This document shows, in pieces, positions 36,075 to 44,553 of a stretch of DNA of 64,000 bases (the stretch's first letter is position 1; each line of letters begins with the position of its first letter). The stretch covers positions 1-64,000 of the forward strand of contig JAAYIN010000108.1 of NCBI GenBank assembly GCA_012523405.1. The letters run 5' to 3'. This DNA is from Clostridiales bacterium. GTDB lineage: Bacteria; Bacillota; Clostridia; Christensenellales; Aristaeellaceae. The notes beneath the pieces were generated by a model that was not told the DNA's origin, made no database searches, and saw only the letters and a list, made by a program, of their open reading frames with translations. Position numbers and translations under genes: made by a program.

Positions 36075-37513
36075 TCGTTTGTCTCCTTTTCGGATAGTTT
36101 GCATTCGAATTTAAGTTTCTTGGAATCTGTAGGGGGAGCAACGGGATACTTGCCTGTGAAGCAGCCATTGCAGAAACCGCATTTTGATTGATCCGCCAGC
36201 ATGGGCAGATAGTCAACGTTGAGGAAGCCAATGCTGTCCGCGCCGATGAGCTTGCCGATTTCTTCCACGCTGTTATGGGCAGCGATCAGGTTATCGGTGC
36301 TGTCGATATCCGTGCCGAAGTAGCAGGGATAGATGAAAGGCGGCGCGGAAAGGCGTACATGCACTTCGGTTGCCCCTGCTTCGCGCAGGAGGTTTACGAT
36401 GCGAGCGCTGGTCGTGCCGCGCACGATGCTGTCATCAATCAGCACAACGCGCTTGCCCTTGACGGTGGCGGATACTGCGTTTAGCTTGATGCGTACGCTG
36501 TTGGCACGCTGCTTTTGTTCGGGTTGGATGAAGGTACGCCCGATGTACTTGTTCTTGATGAAGCCGATGCCGTAGGGGATGCCGCTTTGGCGCGAGTAGC
36601 CGATCGCAGCATCCAGACCGCTGTCTGGAACGCCGACAACAACATCTGCTTGAACGGGATGCTCAAGGGCGAGGAATGAACCCGCACGCATGCGCGCAAC
36701 GTGTACGGAACTGCCCTCGATGATGCTGTCAGGGCGAGCAAAATAAATGAACTCAAATACGCAAAAGCTGCTCTTGCACTTGTGCTCAAGCTTGAGCGTG
36801 CGCGTGCCTTCCTTGGAAACCACAACCACTTCGCCCGGCTCAACGTCGCGTACGAATGTCGCGCCGATGGCGTCCAGTGCGCAGCTTTCGCTTGCAAATA
36901 CCACTTCGCCGTCTAGATCACCGATGCATAGCGGGCGGAAGCCGTGGGGATCACGCGCGCAGATCAGCTTTTGAGGGCTCATGATCACAAGTGAATACGC
37001 ACCTTCGATGCGCTTCATCGCGCCGATGACCGCTTCTTCAATGCTTGCGCATTTGAGTCGCTCCTGCGTAATGATGTAGGCGATCACTTCGGTGTCGCTG
37101 GTGGTGTGGAAAATCGCGCCGTCAAGCTCCAGCTCCTCGCGAAGCTTGTTTGCATTGACCAAGTTGCCGTTGTGGCAAAGCGACATCGCGCCCTTTTGAT
37201 GGTTGATCAAAAGGGGCTGTGCGTTGTTGCGGTTCTGGGTGCCTGTGGTGGCGTAGCGGCAATGTCCGATTGCCATATTGCCGTCTGGCAGCTTTTCCAG
37301 CACATCGCGTGTGAACACCTCGTTCACAAGCCCGATATCCTTGTAGCAGTCGATCACGCCGTCGTTGTTAACGGCGATGCCGCAGCTTTCCTGTCCGCGA
37401 TGCTGAAGCGCATACAGGGCATGATAGGCAGGAGCTACAACGCCTACTTGGCCTCCTGAAAGATAAATACCAAATACCCCGCACTCCTCGTGGAAATTGT
37501 CAAACGCTGGCAT
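36071..37513 (-). CDS. purF: Amidophosphoribosyltransferase
   Basis: Commits PRPP to purine synthesis by replacing pyrophosphate with ammonia from glutamine. The 480-residue protein is the Bacillus-type form: a ten-residue propeptide (MPAFDNFHEE) precedes nucleophile C11 (CGVFGIY), followed by LYALQHRGQES and the IGHCRYATTG glutaminase motifs, the PRPP loop (VVLIDDSIVRGTT) and C-terminal cysteines (CGFCNGC) that hold a [4Fe-4S] cluster. The cluster makes the enzyme oxygen-sensitive, fitting an anaerobe. It begins 3 bp after purC ends. Confidence 0.97.
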   Translation of the reverse strand: MPAFDNFHEECGVFGIYLSGGQVGVVAPAYHALYALQHRGQESCGIAVNNDGVIDCYKDIGLVNEVFTRDVLEKLPDGNMAIGHCRYATTGTQNRNNAQPLLINHQKGAMSLCHNGNLVNANKLREELELDGAIFHTTSDTEVIAYIITQERLKCASIEEAVIGAMKRIEGAYSLVIMSPQKLICARDPHGFRPLCIGDLDGEVVFASESCALDAIGATFVRDVEPGEVVVVSKEGTRTLKLEHKCKSSFCVFEFIYFARPDSIIEGSSVHVARMRAGSFLALEHPVQADVVVGVPDSGLDAAIGYSRQSGIPYGIGFIKNKYIGRTFIQPEQKQRANSVRIKLNAVSATVKGKRVVLIDDSIVRGTTSARIVNLLREAGATEVHVRLSAPPFIYPCYFGTDIDSTDNLIAAHNSVEEIGKLIGADSIGFLNVDYLPMLADQSKCGFCNGCFTGKYPVAPPTDSKKLKFECKLSEKETNE

Positions 37514-37516
37514 GAT

Positions 37517-38230
37517 TTATTCCCCCATTAGTCGTTTCATAATTTCATGGTACGCATCTTCTACGCCGCCCATGTCACGGCGAAAACGGTCTTTGTCAAG
37601 CTTCTCGTGGGTTTGGCTGTCCCAGAAGCGGCAGGTGTCTGGGCTGATCTCGTCAGCCAGCACGATGGTGCCACCAGACGTTTTGCCAAACTCAAGCTTG
37701 AAGTCGATGAGCTCTATTCCGAGCTCCTTGAGATAGGACGTGAGAATATCGTTGATCCTGAGGCTGTAATCGGAAATGAGCTTTAGTTCATCATCCGTTG
37801 CCCAGCCCATGGCGGCGATGTGATAGCTATTGACCATTGGGTCGCCCAGCTCATCGTCCTTGTAGCAAAATTCCAGTACTGTTTTTTGTAGCTTCGTGCC
37901 TTCGGGAAGTCCAAGCCTAGCGGCGAGGCTGCCTGCGGCAATATTTCGCACGATGACTTCCAGCGGAACGATAGTGACTTTCTTCACGAGCGTCTCGCGC
38001 TCGCTGAGTTCGGTTTCAAAATGAGTGGGAATGCCTTGCTTTTCCAGCAGCTGCATCAAATGGTTGGTGATGCGGTTATTGATGGCACCCTTCCCCTGAA
38101 TACTACCCTTCTTTAGGCCGTTAAAAGCGGTCGCGTCATCCTTATAATCTACCAGTACCAGATTTGGATCGTCCGTTGCGTATACTTTCTTTGCTTTGCC
38201 TTCGTAGAGTAGTTCTTCTCTTTTCATCAT
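37517..38230 (-). CDS. purC: SAICAR synthetase
   Basis: Joins CAIR and aspartate using ATP. The 237-residue protein begins with [15 protein letters not shown] and has the family motifs [31 protein letters not shown] and [14 protein letters not shown]. Two successive ATG codons open the frame; GGAAGGGTG lies 5 and 8 bases before them, so either could be used. It follows purE after 42 bp. Confidence 0.96.
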   Translation of the reverse strand: MMKREELLYEGKAKKVYATDDPNLVLVDYKDDATAFNGLKKGSIQGKGAINNRITNHLMQLLEKQGIPTHFETELSERETLVKKVTIVPLEVIVRNIAAGSLAARLGLPEGTKLQKTVLEFCYKDDELGDPMVNSYHIAAMGWATDDELKLISDYSLRINDILTSYLKELGIELIDFKLEFGKTSGGTIVLADEISPDTCRFWDSQTHEKLDKDRFRRDMGGVEDAYHEIMKRLMGE

Positions 38231-38272
38231 GACACCCTTCCGACTTATATAATATATGGTTTCCTGTGGTGG

Positions 38273-38755
38273 TTAAACGTTGAGTGCGAGGTCCTTTGCG
38301 ATGACTGCTTCATGCTGTGCTTTGCGAAGAGCCTTGAGCTTGCCCGATAGCTCATCGTCCGATAGCGCTATCATCTGTGCTGCGAGCAGTGCGGCGTTTT
38401 CCGAGCCGTTGATCGCGACGGTGGCGACGGGGATTCCGCCTGGCATTTGCACGGTGGAAAGCAGCGCGTCAAGTCCGTCAAGTGCGCTTGCCTGGACGGG
38501 AATGCCGATGACGGGAAGCACGGTCTGCGCCGCGAGTGCGCCAGCTAGATGCGCTGCCTTGCCTGCTGCTGCGATGATGACACCAAAGCCGTTTTCCGCG
38601 GCGGTGCTTGCAAAATGCGCGGCCTCGGCGGGGGTTCTGTGCGCGGAGTATACATGCGCTTCGTAGGGGATATCCAGTGCCTGAAGCGTCTTGAAGCATC
38701 CGCTAAGAACTGGCAGATCGCTATCTGAACCCATGATCACTGCTACCTTTTTCAT
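38273..38755 (-). CDS. purE: N5-carboxyaminoimidazole ribonucleotide mutase (class I PurE)
   Basis: Makes CAIR. The 160-residue protein starts [14 protein letters not shown] and has [26 protein letters not shown] and VPVATVAIN-like ([13 protein letters not shown]) segments of the bacterial class I enzyme. No purK is in the cluster, so either purK lies elsewhere or the enzyme relies on high CO2/bicarbonate. The chosen ATG has TTAGGAGG upstream, and that site overlaps the stop of a small upstream ORF. Confidence 0.96.
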   Translation of the reverse strand: MKKVAVIMGSDSDLPVLSGCFKTLQALDIPYEAHVYSAHRTPAEAAHFASTAAENGFGVIIAAAGKAAHLAGALAAQTVLPVIGIPVQASALDGLDALLSTVQMPGGIPVATVAINGSENAALLAAQMIALSDDELSGKLKALRKAQHEAVIAKDLALNV

Positions 38756-38765
38756 GGCTTGCCTC

Positions 38766-38912
38766 CTAAGCATTTTTAGCGTGCGTAAGAAGCAGCCCGT
38801 GGCGGTATGCCAAAGAGCTGCTTTGCTGCGTTACTAAATGAAATTGTTTGGGTGCGGAAAATGTGGATTGACAGCTTAGTTGCATGACGTAGCGAGTTAG
38901 CTTACAGAACAT
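38766..38912 (-). CDS. Candidate 48-aa leader ORF coupled to purE
   Basis: An open frame starting ATG-TTC-TGT, preceded by GGAGGGTG at ideal spacing, encodes a basic 48-residue peptide (starts MFCKLTRYVM, ends LLLTHAKNA). Its TAG stop is the first part of the TAGGAGG ribosome site of purE, ten bases before the purE ATG, an arrangement typical of translational coupling. It lies between the operon promoter and purE. There is no run of a single codon as in amino-acid attenuators and no family is recognised. It may be a real small protein, a regulatory leader peptide, or chance; an open frame this long is not rare. Confidence 0.5.
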   Translation of the reverse strand: MFCKLTRYVMQLSCQSTFSAPKQFHLVTQQSSSLAYRHGLLLTHAKNA

Positions 38913-38924
38913 AGTTCACCCTCC

Positions 38925-38937
38925 ATTTCCGAACATT
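38925..38937. promoter_or_regulatory. PurR-box-like site 1
   Basis: ATTTCCGAACATT fits the Bacillus PurBox consensus AWWWCCGAACWWT at every position. It lies at the expected transcription start of the purine operon. PurR normally releases DNA when PRPP is high. Confidence 0.7.
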
Positions 38938-38943
38938 ATCAAT

Positions 38944-38972
38944 ATTCTATATGATATCGTACGGAATGTCAA
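38944..38972 (-). promoter_or_regulatory. Promoter of the purine operon
   Basis: Minus-strand TTGACA and TAGAAT with exactly 17 bp between them. A degenerate PurR-box-like sequence (CATTCCGTACGAT) covers the -35 to spacer region. The transcript would begin near 38937. Confidence 0.82.
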
Positions 38973-38977
38973 CGACA

Positions 38978-38990
38978 AATGCCGAACGAT
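38978..38990. promoter_or_regulatory. PurR-box-like site 2
   Basis: AATGCCGAACGAT keeps the CCGAAC core and 11 of 13 consensus positions. It lies just upstream of the -35 box, in the same orientation as site 1, whereas Bacillus sites are usually inverted to each other. Confidence 0.5.
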
Positions 38991-39083
38991 TCTGACAGGA
39001 ATACGTAGAATGTCTGATTAAACTATGAAGTTTCAACAGCAATATTGTTAATAGTCTGGGAAGAATAAAAACAATTTAAAATC

Positions 39084-39112
39084 TTGCTAAGGGCAGGGTG
39101 TTGTGCTATGAT
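39084..39112 (+). promoter_or_regulatory. Promoter of the EamA transporter gene
   Basis: TTGCTA and TATGAT with 17 bp between them. It overlaps the beginning of the longest reading frame, which argues that translation starts further downstream. Confidence 0.6.
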
Positions 39113-39155
39113 GCTTTGCAACGCCCGCGTGCTATATGAAGGAAGAAGGAAGGGA

Positions 39156-40091
39156 ATGCTTGTGCACACGCTATCGCAAAAGGAAAAGGTCGGACATCTG
39201 CTTGCGTTGTTTACAACCATCGTATGGGGTACGACTTATATTTCGACTGCCAAATTACTAGTAGATTTTTCACCGGTGGAAATTCTATTTGGGCGCATCA
39301 TTCTTGCTATTGTTGCACTCGCGATTGCCAAGCCACAACGCCTTAAGGTTCAAAGCAAGAAACATGAGCTGTATTTTGCCGGAACGGGACTGTTTGGTGT
39401 GACGCTCTACTTCATGCTTCAAAACTCAGCCATGACCTATACGTACTCCGCTAATGCCAGCGTCATCATTTCGACTGCACCTTTCTTTGTTGCGATTGCG
39501 ATGCGCGTATTTTGCGGCGTAAAGGGGCTCACAAAACAGTTCTTCATTGGGTTTTTGGCGGCGATCATCGGCATTGGACTGTTGTCCTTTAGCGGACAAA
39601 CCCTCAAGCTGAACCCGCTGGGCGATGTGCTGTGCATCCTCGCTGCGATGAGCTGGGCAGGATACAATGTCTTCCTGAGAAAGCTTGAGCCATATGGCTA
39701 TGATACGTTGCTGGTGACAAGGCGCATCTTCGTATACGGGATTTTGTTTTTGCTTCCCGCATTGCCCTTTATGAACTTTTCCTTTGACATGGCCAAGTTC
39801 ATCCAGCCTGGCAATTTGTTTAACTTCCTATATCTGGGCGTGTGCGCGAGCGCACTATGCTTTGTGACATGGAATGTTGCGATCGATCGGCTAGGCGCGA
39901 TCAAGACAAGCGTGTACATTTATCTGTCGCCTGTGATTACGATCATCGCAGCATGGCTGATGCTGAGTGATCCCGTGCTTCCCATGGCGCTGGTTGGTTC
40001 GGCGCTGACCCTTGTGGGGCTGGTGATTTCCCAGCGGGGTTCACATGCGGCAGCGGATGGTGCGCAGCCCCTTGCGGCGCAAACCGAGTAG
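39156..40091 (+). CDS. EamA/DMT family transporter
   Basis: A drug/metabolite-type permease of about 311 residues with ten hydrophobic helices in two EamA repeats (first: LFTTIVWGTTYISTAKLL; second: LCILAAMSWAGYNVFLRKL). Substrate is unknown; relatives export amino acids or metabolites. The longer frame would begin inside the promoter, so the ATG after GGAAGGAAGGG is used; a GTG two codons later has better spacing and is possible. It has its own promoter and terminator. Confidence 0.88.
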   Translation: MLVHTLSQKEKVGHLLALFTTIVWGTTYISTAKLLVDFSPVEILFGRIILAIVALAIAKPQRLKVQSKKHELYFAGTGLFGVTLYFMLQNSAMTYTYSANASVIISTAPFFVAIAMRVFCGVKGLTKQFFIGFLAAIIGIGLLSFSGQTLKLNPLGDVLCILAAMSWAGYNVFLRKLEPYGYDTLLVTRRIFVYGILFLLPALPFMNFSFDMAKFIQPGNLFNFLYLGVCASALCFVTWNVAIDRLGAIKTSVYIYLSPVITIIAAWLMLSDPVLPMALVGSALTLVGLVISQRGSHAAADGAQPLAAQTE

Positions 40092-40115
40092 CACAAACGA
40101 ATCATGAAAACAGCA

Positions 40116-40155
40116 AGCCCCTTGAACATACGGTTGTATGCTCAAGGGGCTTTTG
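40116..40155. terminator. Terminator between EamA and DUF503 genes
   Basis: AGCCCCTTGA and TCAAGGGGCT form a perfect 10-bp stem, extended by ACATAC/GTATG pairing, followed by TTTTGATT on the plus strand. On the minus strand the T-run is poorer. Confidence 0.85.
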
Positions 40156-40156
40156 A

Positions 40157-40438
40157 TTATCTGTATTCTTGCTCGCTGCTGATAAGTTCTGCTTGGGTTG
40201 CGCTCTCCACAAACCTGAGTATCTCCTCCGCCATGCTGTCAGCCTGTGCGCGGTGAAATGCCAGCGCACAGATGGACAGACCAATGATACGGTGGGTGTC
40301 TTGCTCGTGGCTTTCGCAAACGGAAATGTTGAACTTGCTTCCCGCGGCAGCGGTCAGTCGCCTGATCTCGCTCCGCTTATCCTTCAGCGAGCCGCACCAA
40401 GGCGCGTGTAATGTGATTGTCAGATAAAGAATAACCAT
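40157..40438 (-). CDS. DUF503 (YlxP-like) family protein
   Basis: A 93-residue protein of the DUF503 family: the start MVILYLTITLHAPWCGSLKDKRSEIRRL, the middle FNISVCESHEQDTH and the end AQADSMAEEILRFVE match the usual pattern. The family is often linked to ribosome maturation genes (ylxP beside rbfA in Bacillus), but no such neighbour is here. The ATG is preferred over a GTG two codons upstream because AGGAGC is six bases before the ATG. Function unproven. Confidence 0.85.
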   Translation of the reverse strand: MVILYLTITLHAPWCGSLKDKRSEIRRLTAAAGSKFNISVCESHEQDTHRIIGLSICALAFHRAQADSMAEEILRFVESATQAELISSEQEYR

Positions 40439-40465
40439 ATTCACGCTCCTAGCAGGCGGTGAGAT

Positions 40466-41623
40466 TTAAATCTCGGGAATCTCGATCTCGATCTCGCGGC
40501 CAACCTTTGCGGACTTGCAGATGCCATCCAAAATGGCTTGGTTGTAGAGAATCTGGCTCGTGGGTACAGGAGCGCCGCTATCGTTTAGAATCGCATCGAG
40601 GAAGGAACGAATCTTCTTGAAGAACAGCCCTGCATCGTCAGAGGGGATGATCGGGATTTCGGTTACGGTCTGTGCGCCCGCAACGTCGGTATATAGCTTC
40701 ATTGCGCCGCCAACGGTTCCGTTCCAGCACTCGGTGGAAGGAATGCGGAGCGCAGCCTTCTTGCCAAGGATGATGGTATCGCCGGGGGTGTCCAGATGCA
40801 TGGCCCACGAGATGCGGAAGTCTAGAATGATGCCGCCTTCGAGGCGAACAAAAGCAGCCGCAAAGTCGTCAACGTTGAAGCGATCAGCATTTTCCTTTGC
40901 ACTGTGAGCTGCGTCAGCATACTGGTACATCTCGTTTGTGCCAAAGAAGTTGGAGGTGTAACCGGTAACGGTCAAGGGCTTTGGATAGCCGATGGCGTTG
41001 AGCACGACGTCAAGGGAATAGCAGCCGATATCGCCAAGTGCGCCGATGCCGGCGGTTGACTTCTCGATGAATGTGCTATTGGGAATGCCGCGGCGACGGC
41101 CGCCACCTGTTTGGATATAGTAGATTTCGCCAAGTGCGCCTGAATCTACGATTTTTTTGATCATCTGCATATTGGGGTCCATGCGAGGCTGGAAGCCGAT
41201 GGAGAGCATTTTGCCGCTTGCTTTTTCTGCGCGCATAACAGCAATGGCTTCTTCGGTTGTGACCGTCATAGGCTTCTCAAGCAAAACGTGCACACCTGCG
41301 TTCAGCGCATCGATGGTGCACTCAGCGTGGGTTGCGTTGTATGTGCAGACCGACACAGCGTCCAGCTCTTCGTTTTGGAGCATCAGCTTATGGTCTTCGT
41401 AGCAATGCGCGCCTTCAATGCCATAGAACTTAGCGAATTTCTCCGCTTTGCCTGGAATCAAATCAACCAGCGCCACGACTTGGACATCGGGCATTTGCTT
41501 GTAGCACTCAATATGCGCTTCGGCAATCCAGCCTGTGCCGATGAGTGCGACCTTGAACACGCGATCATAGGTGCGCTCCTCGTGAACGGTGGGGGTAAAG
41601 ATGGATAATACGGAATCACTCAT
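40466..41623 (-). CDS. Gfo/Idh/MocA family oxidoreductase
   Basis: A 385-residue NAD(P)-dependent sugar or inositol dehydrogenase. The Rossmann part has KVALIGTGWIAEAHIECYKQM and DAVSVCTYNATHAECTIDAL, then the family catalytic EKPMTVTTEEA (Lys of EKP) and a C-terminal alpha/beta domain (AGIGALGDIGCYSLD with likely active-site Asp/His-type residue pattern). It lies 19 bp after a TIM-barrel sugar isomerase gene and is divergent from an AraC regulator. Such pairs handle keto-sugars or inositols; the substrate is not known. Confidence 0.9.
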   Translation of the reverse strand: MSDSVLSIFTPTVHEERTYDRVFKVALIGTGWIAEAHIECYKQMPDVQVVALVDLIPGKAEKFAKFYGIEGAHCYEDHKLMLQNEELDAVSVCTYNATHAECTIDALNAGVHVLLEKPMTVTTEEAIAVMRAEKASGKMLSIGFQPRMDPNMQMIKKIVDSGALGEIYYIQTGGGRRRGIPNSTFIEKSTAGIGALGDIGCYSLDVVLNAIGYPKPLTVTGYTSNFFGTNEMYQYADAAHSAKENADRFNVDDFAAAFVRLEGGIILDFRISWAMHLDTPGDTIILGKKAALRIPSTECWNGTVGGAMKLYTDVAGAQTVTEIPIIPSDDAGLFFKKIRSFLDAILNDSGAPVPTSQILYNQAILDGICKSAKVGREIEIEIPEI

Positions 41624-41642
41624 TGGATTTTCACCTCGTCAA

Positions 41643-42464
41643 TTATTTAAGACCCAGTTTGATGAGCGTATCGATGCTCTTCTTAGCTGCTTCAAGGGGT
41701 GTGCAGTCGGTGCTCATGTCCTGCTCAACAACAAACCACTCAGCGCCGCTCTCGATGCCTGCGATCAAAATGCTTTCGATGTCTTGGCAGCCATAGCCGA
41801 CGGGCTTGAACTCAAAGCATTTGAGATCCTTCTTCTCGTTTTCATCAAGACCGATGAGCGCATAGGGAAGTACATCGCCCTTTTCGCCGATATAGTCCTT
41901 GAGGTGAACAACGGGGCAGCGGCCTGCATACTTGCGGATATAGTCAGCAGGATCAACGCCTGAGAATTTAACCCAGCAAACATCGATCTCGGACTTTAGC
42001 AGATCAGCGGGGACAGCGTCATAGATGAAGTCCAGCGCGTACTGATCGCTTAGGGTAATGAATTCAAAATCGTGGTTATGATATAGAAGGGTAAGGCCAG
42101 CTTCCTTCATCAAACGAGCGAAGGTGTGGATGGTTGCGAGGGTCTTAGCAAAGCCTGCGGAGCCGGGGCGGGTTGCTTCGTCCAAATAGGGGATGGCAAT
42201 ATGCTTGCAGCCGATTGCCTGATGATAGGCGATGACGCCGAACATGTCCGCTTCGATTTGCACAAAGGGAACGTGGCTGGAGATAGCGACGAGACCATGC
42301 TCGTCCAGCATTGCTTTGATCTGGCTTGCGGAGTAGTCATAAAATCCTGCGAATTCCACGCCGTCATAGCCCATTGCCTTCAAAGAAGATAAAACTGAAT
42401 TTAGGTCTGCCTGCGCCTCGTCGCGCGCTGAATATACTTGATATGCGATTGGTCTTTTTTCCAT
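41643..42464 (-). CDS. Sugar phosphate isomerase/epimerase (xylose isomerase-like TIM barrel)
   Basis: A 273-residue AP endonuclease 2/xylose isomerase-like barrel: AMGYDGVEFAGFYDYSA, LLYHNHDFEF (metal-binding His/Glu region), SEIDVCWVKFSGVDPADYI and VHLKDYIGE are the expected strands with metal ligands. Probably a keto-sugar or inosose isomerase/epimerase working with the adjacent Gfo/Idh enzyme. It is the first gene of a two-gene minus-strand operon facing away from the AraC regulator. Confidence 0.88.
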   Translation of the reverse strand: MEKRPIAYQVYSARDEAQADLNSVLSSLKAMGYDGVEFAGFYDYSASQIKAMLDEHGLVAISSHVPFVQIEADMFGVIAYHQAIGCKHIAIPYLDEATRPGSAGFAKTLATIHTFARLMKEAGLTLLYHNHDFEFITLSDQYALDFIYDAVPADLLKSEIDVCWVKFSGVDPADYIRKYAGRCPVVHLKDYIGEKGDVLPYALIGLDENEKKDLKCFEFKPVGYGCQDIESILIAGIESGAEWFVVEQDMSTDCTPLEAAKKSIDTLIKLGLK

Positions 42465-42492
42465 GATTGAGGCACCTCCTTATGTTAATCTT

Positions 42493-42498
42493 ATTATA
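42493..42498 (-). promoter_or_regulatory. Candidate -10 box for the isomerase/oxidoreductase pair
   Basis: TATAAT on the minus strand, 29 bp before the isomerase start. The sequence 17 bp further upstream (CGACAA) is a poor -35, which fits a promoter needing the divergent AraC-type activator. Confidence 0.5.
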
Positions 42499-42531
42499 GC
42501 GAATATCGCCCTATGTTGTCGTGTCAGTTTG

Positions 42532-42540
42532 TGATATAAT
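42532..42540 (+). promoter_or_regulatory. Extended -10 promoter of the AraC regulator
   Basis: TG-A-TATAAT, an extended -10, about 47 bp before the start codon. No clear -35. Confidence 0.5.
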
Positions 42541-42586
42541 AGTGCCAAAATCCGCTATCAAAGAAACCAAGGATGGAGGAAATGAA

Positions 42587-43375
42587 ATGCAGCAGTTTTA
42601 TGAGCTAACGCGGGATCAAGCCCCAAGGACTTATGCTTGGAGAACCGTGAACAACCAATTTTATGTGCATTTTCATAGCACGGTTGAGCTTATCTATGTA
42701 GAGGAAGGTATCCTGTGCACGATGCAAAACGGTGTGGTGAGCATGGTGGGGGCAGGGCAACTGGTTGTCAATTCCAGCTATATTGTGCATAGTTATTCAA
42801 CGCCCGAGTATTCACGTATCATCGTGGCAACCATACCGCTTTCGGCTGTGCCTTCTTTGCGCACTGTCCTCTCCTCGCATCGTTTCAATCAAGGGATTGT
42901 GGATGCAAGGCGGATCAAGGAGTGCAGGCTGATCATGCGCATGATGGCAGACACCGATCATTCACAAAACGTTTGCTTCATCAATAGCCTTGCGGAGGCG
43001 CTGCTTGCGCTGCTGATTGATAAAATCGGACTGAGCCCAAGTGAAACGGATAAGGAAAGCGACTTGACCAAGCGCATTGTCAGCTATTTGCAGGAGAATG
43101 CGGCGGAGGAAATCACGGTTGAAAGCGTGGCAGCACATTTTGGCTACAGTGTCGGTAGGTTTTCCCATATTTTCAACAAACAGATTGGCAGTTCATTTAC
43201 GCGCTACCTCAATAATATCCGATGCCGTATGGCACAGCGCATGCTGGAGGCAGAGGATTTGCCGATTATTGATGTGGCGCATGCTTGCGGGTTTGGCAGC
43301 GTGCGAACATTCCATCGAGTGTATAAAGAGTGCATAGGCAAAACACCCAGAAGTGAGCAACGCGTTGTCAATTAA
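42587..43375 (+). CDS. AraC family transcriptional regulator
   Basis: A 262-residue regulator with an N-terminal cupin-like ligand domain (about 20-130, FYVHFHSTVELIYVEEG) and a C-terminal pair of helix-turn-helices (ITVESVAAHFGYSVGRFSHIFNKQIG and PIIDVAHACGFGSVRTFHRVYKECIGKTP). The start follows GGAGG by nine bases; a longer frame lacks a ribosome site and runs into the promoter. It is divergent from the isomerase/oxidoreductase pair and probably activates it in response to a sugar. Confidence 0.92.
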   Translation: MQQFYELTRDQAPRTYAWRTVNNQFYVHFHSTVELIYVEEGILCTMQNGVVSMVGAGQLVVNSSYIVHSYSTPEYSRIIVATIPLSAVPSLRTVLSSHRFNQGIVDARRIKECRLIMRMMADTDHSQNVCFINSLAEALLALLIDKIGLSPSETDKESDLTKRIVSYLQENAAEEITVESVAAHFGYSVGRFSHIFNKQIGSSFTRYLNNIRCRMAQRMLEAEDLPIIDVAHACGFGSVRTFHRVYKECIGKTPRSEQRVVN

Positions 43376-43393
43376 CGAGAAGCGTGATATAAT
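43365..43393 (+). promoter_or_regulatory. Promoter of the zinc-ribbon/TPM gene pair
   Basis: TTGTCA and TATAAT spaced 17 bp, with TG before the -10 (TGATATAAT). The -35 overlaps the end of the AraC gene. Confidence 0.7.
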
Positions 43394-43440
43394 ATGGGCG
43401 TAAATTCACGAGAATAGCGCGAAGATAATGAGGTGAGTCA

Positions 43441-44499
43441 ATGGCAAGTGTAACCTACAAATGCCCTAGCTGCGGAGCGTATTTAACGTTTAATCCGGAC
43501 ACCCAAAAGTGGGATTGCCCGTTTTGTACTTCGATTTTTGAAGAGAATGTATTGTTTGAAAAAGCAAAGGAATATGAGCAGCAGGCTCAGCAGAGTCAGC
43601 CAAATACCCAGCCGACAGCAGATGGCGATCAAGTGATCTACAATTGCCCCAGCTGCGGCAGCCAGATTATGACATCGGAAACAACCGTGGCAACCAATTG
43701 CTATTATTGTCATAACCCAGTGGTGCTGCAGGGCAAACTAACCAATGAAATGCGGCCGGATCGTGTGCTGCCCTTTTCTATCAGCAAGGAAAAAGCGGTG
43801 GAATCTTTTATGGCATGGGTCAAAAAGAAACGCTTTGTTCCAAAAGACTTCTTCAGCAAGGCTGAGGTGGAAATGATGACGGGTGTGTACTACCCTCATT
43901 TTGTCACTGACTGCGAGATAAGGGGCACGATTGAGGGCGAGGGGCGCAACACCAATGTGGTCAATTCCAGCAAATACATCACCACCCACACCGAGCATTA
44001 TCATGTGAAGCGTGTGGCTGATATGGAATTTCAGGATATATTGCGGCCTGCCTTAACCAGCGTTAACCGCAAGCTGTCAGACGGCATTCATCCATTCCCT
44101 ATCAACGATGCAAAACCTTTTTCAGGTGCTTATCTATCGGGCTTTTTAGCAGAGCGCCGTGATATTGAGCAATCGACCATCTCAGACGATGTGAAAAACG
44201 AACTTGGCAGCTACGTAAAGCCGCTGCTTGTCGGTGATATTTCCTATGCCAGCAATACGGTGGATAGTTCGTATGCGATCAAAGAAATGAAAACAGAATA
44301 CGTTCTCCTGCCGACTTGGGTGCTGACCTATCCCAATAAGAAGGATGCTAAGAATCCATACTACTATGTTATGAACGGCCGTACGGGCGAGGTATGCGGT
44401 AAGCTGCCCATGGACAAGGCTAAGATTAACACAACCGGTGCATTGATTGCAGCAGGCATTTTTATTGTGGGTTGCATCCTGAGTTATTTCTTTGTCTAA
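43441..44499 (+). CDS. Zinc-ribbon membrane-anchored protein
   Basis: A 352-residue protein with two zinc ribbons at the N-terminus (CPSCGAYLTFN ... CPFC, residues 9-29; CPSCG ... CYYCHNP, about 70-95) and a single C-terminal membrane helix (about 329-350, GALIAAGIFIVGCILSYFF). It is of the kind annotated as TFIIB-type zinc ribbon proteins in Firmicutes. The middle part (about 110-320) is a soluble domain of unknown role. The next gene, a TPM-domain protein, is a common partner, suggesting a membrane-associated quality-control or assembly role, which is inference. Confidence 0.8.
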   Translation: MASVTYKCPSCGAYLTFNPDTQKWDCPFCTSIFEENVLFEKAKEYEQQAQQSQPNTQPTADGDQVIYNCPSCGSQIMTSETTVATNCYYCHNPVVLQGKLTNEMRPDRVLPFSISKEKAVESFMAWVKKKRFVPKDFFSKAEVEMMTGVYYPHFVTDCEIRGTIEGEGRNTNVVNSSKYITTHTEHYHVKRVADMEFQDILRPALTSVNRKLSDGIHPFPINDAKPFSGAYLSGFLAERRDIEQSTISDDVKNELGSYVKPLLVGDISYASNTVDSSYAIKEMKTEYVLLPTWVLTYPNKKDAKNPYYYVMNGRTGEVCGKLPMDKAKINTTGALIAAGIFIVGCILSYFFV

Positions 44500-44553
44500 G
44501 GCCATGCCTCAAGGGCTGAACCTGACAAAATGCAGAGAGGAATAGGAGAAATC

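Noticed and set aside
38766-38945. Purine riboswitch before purE
   Set aside because: The conserved purine aptamer loops and helices were not found; PurR-box-like sites explain regulation better.
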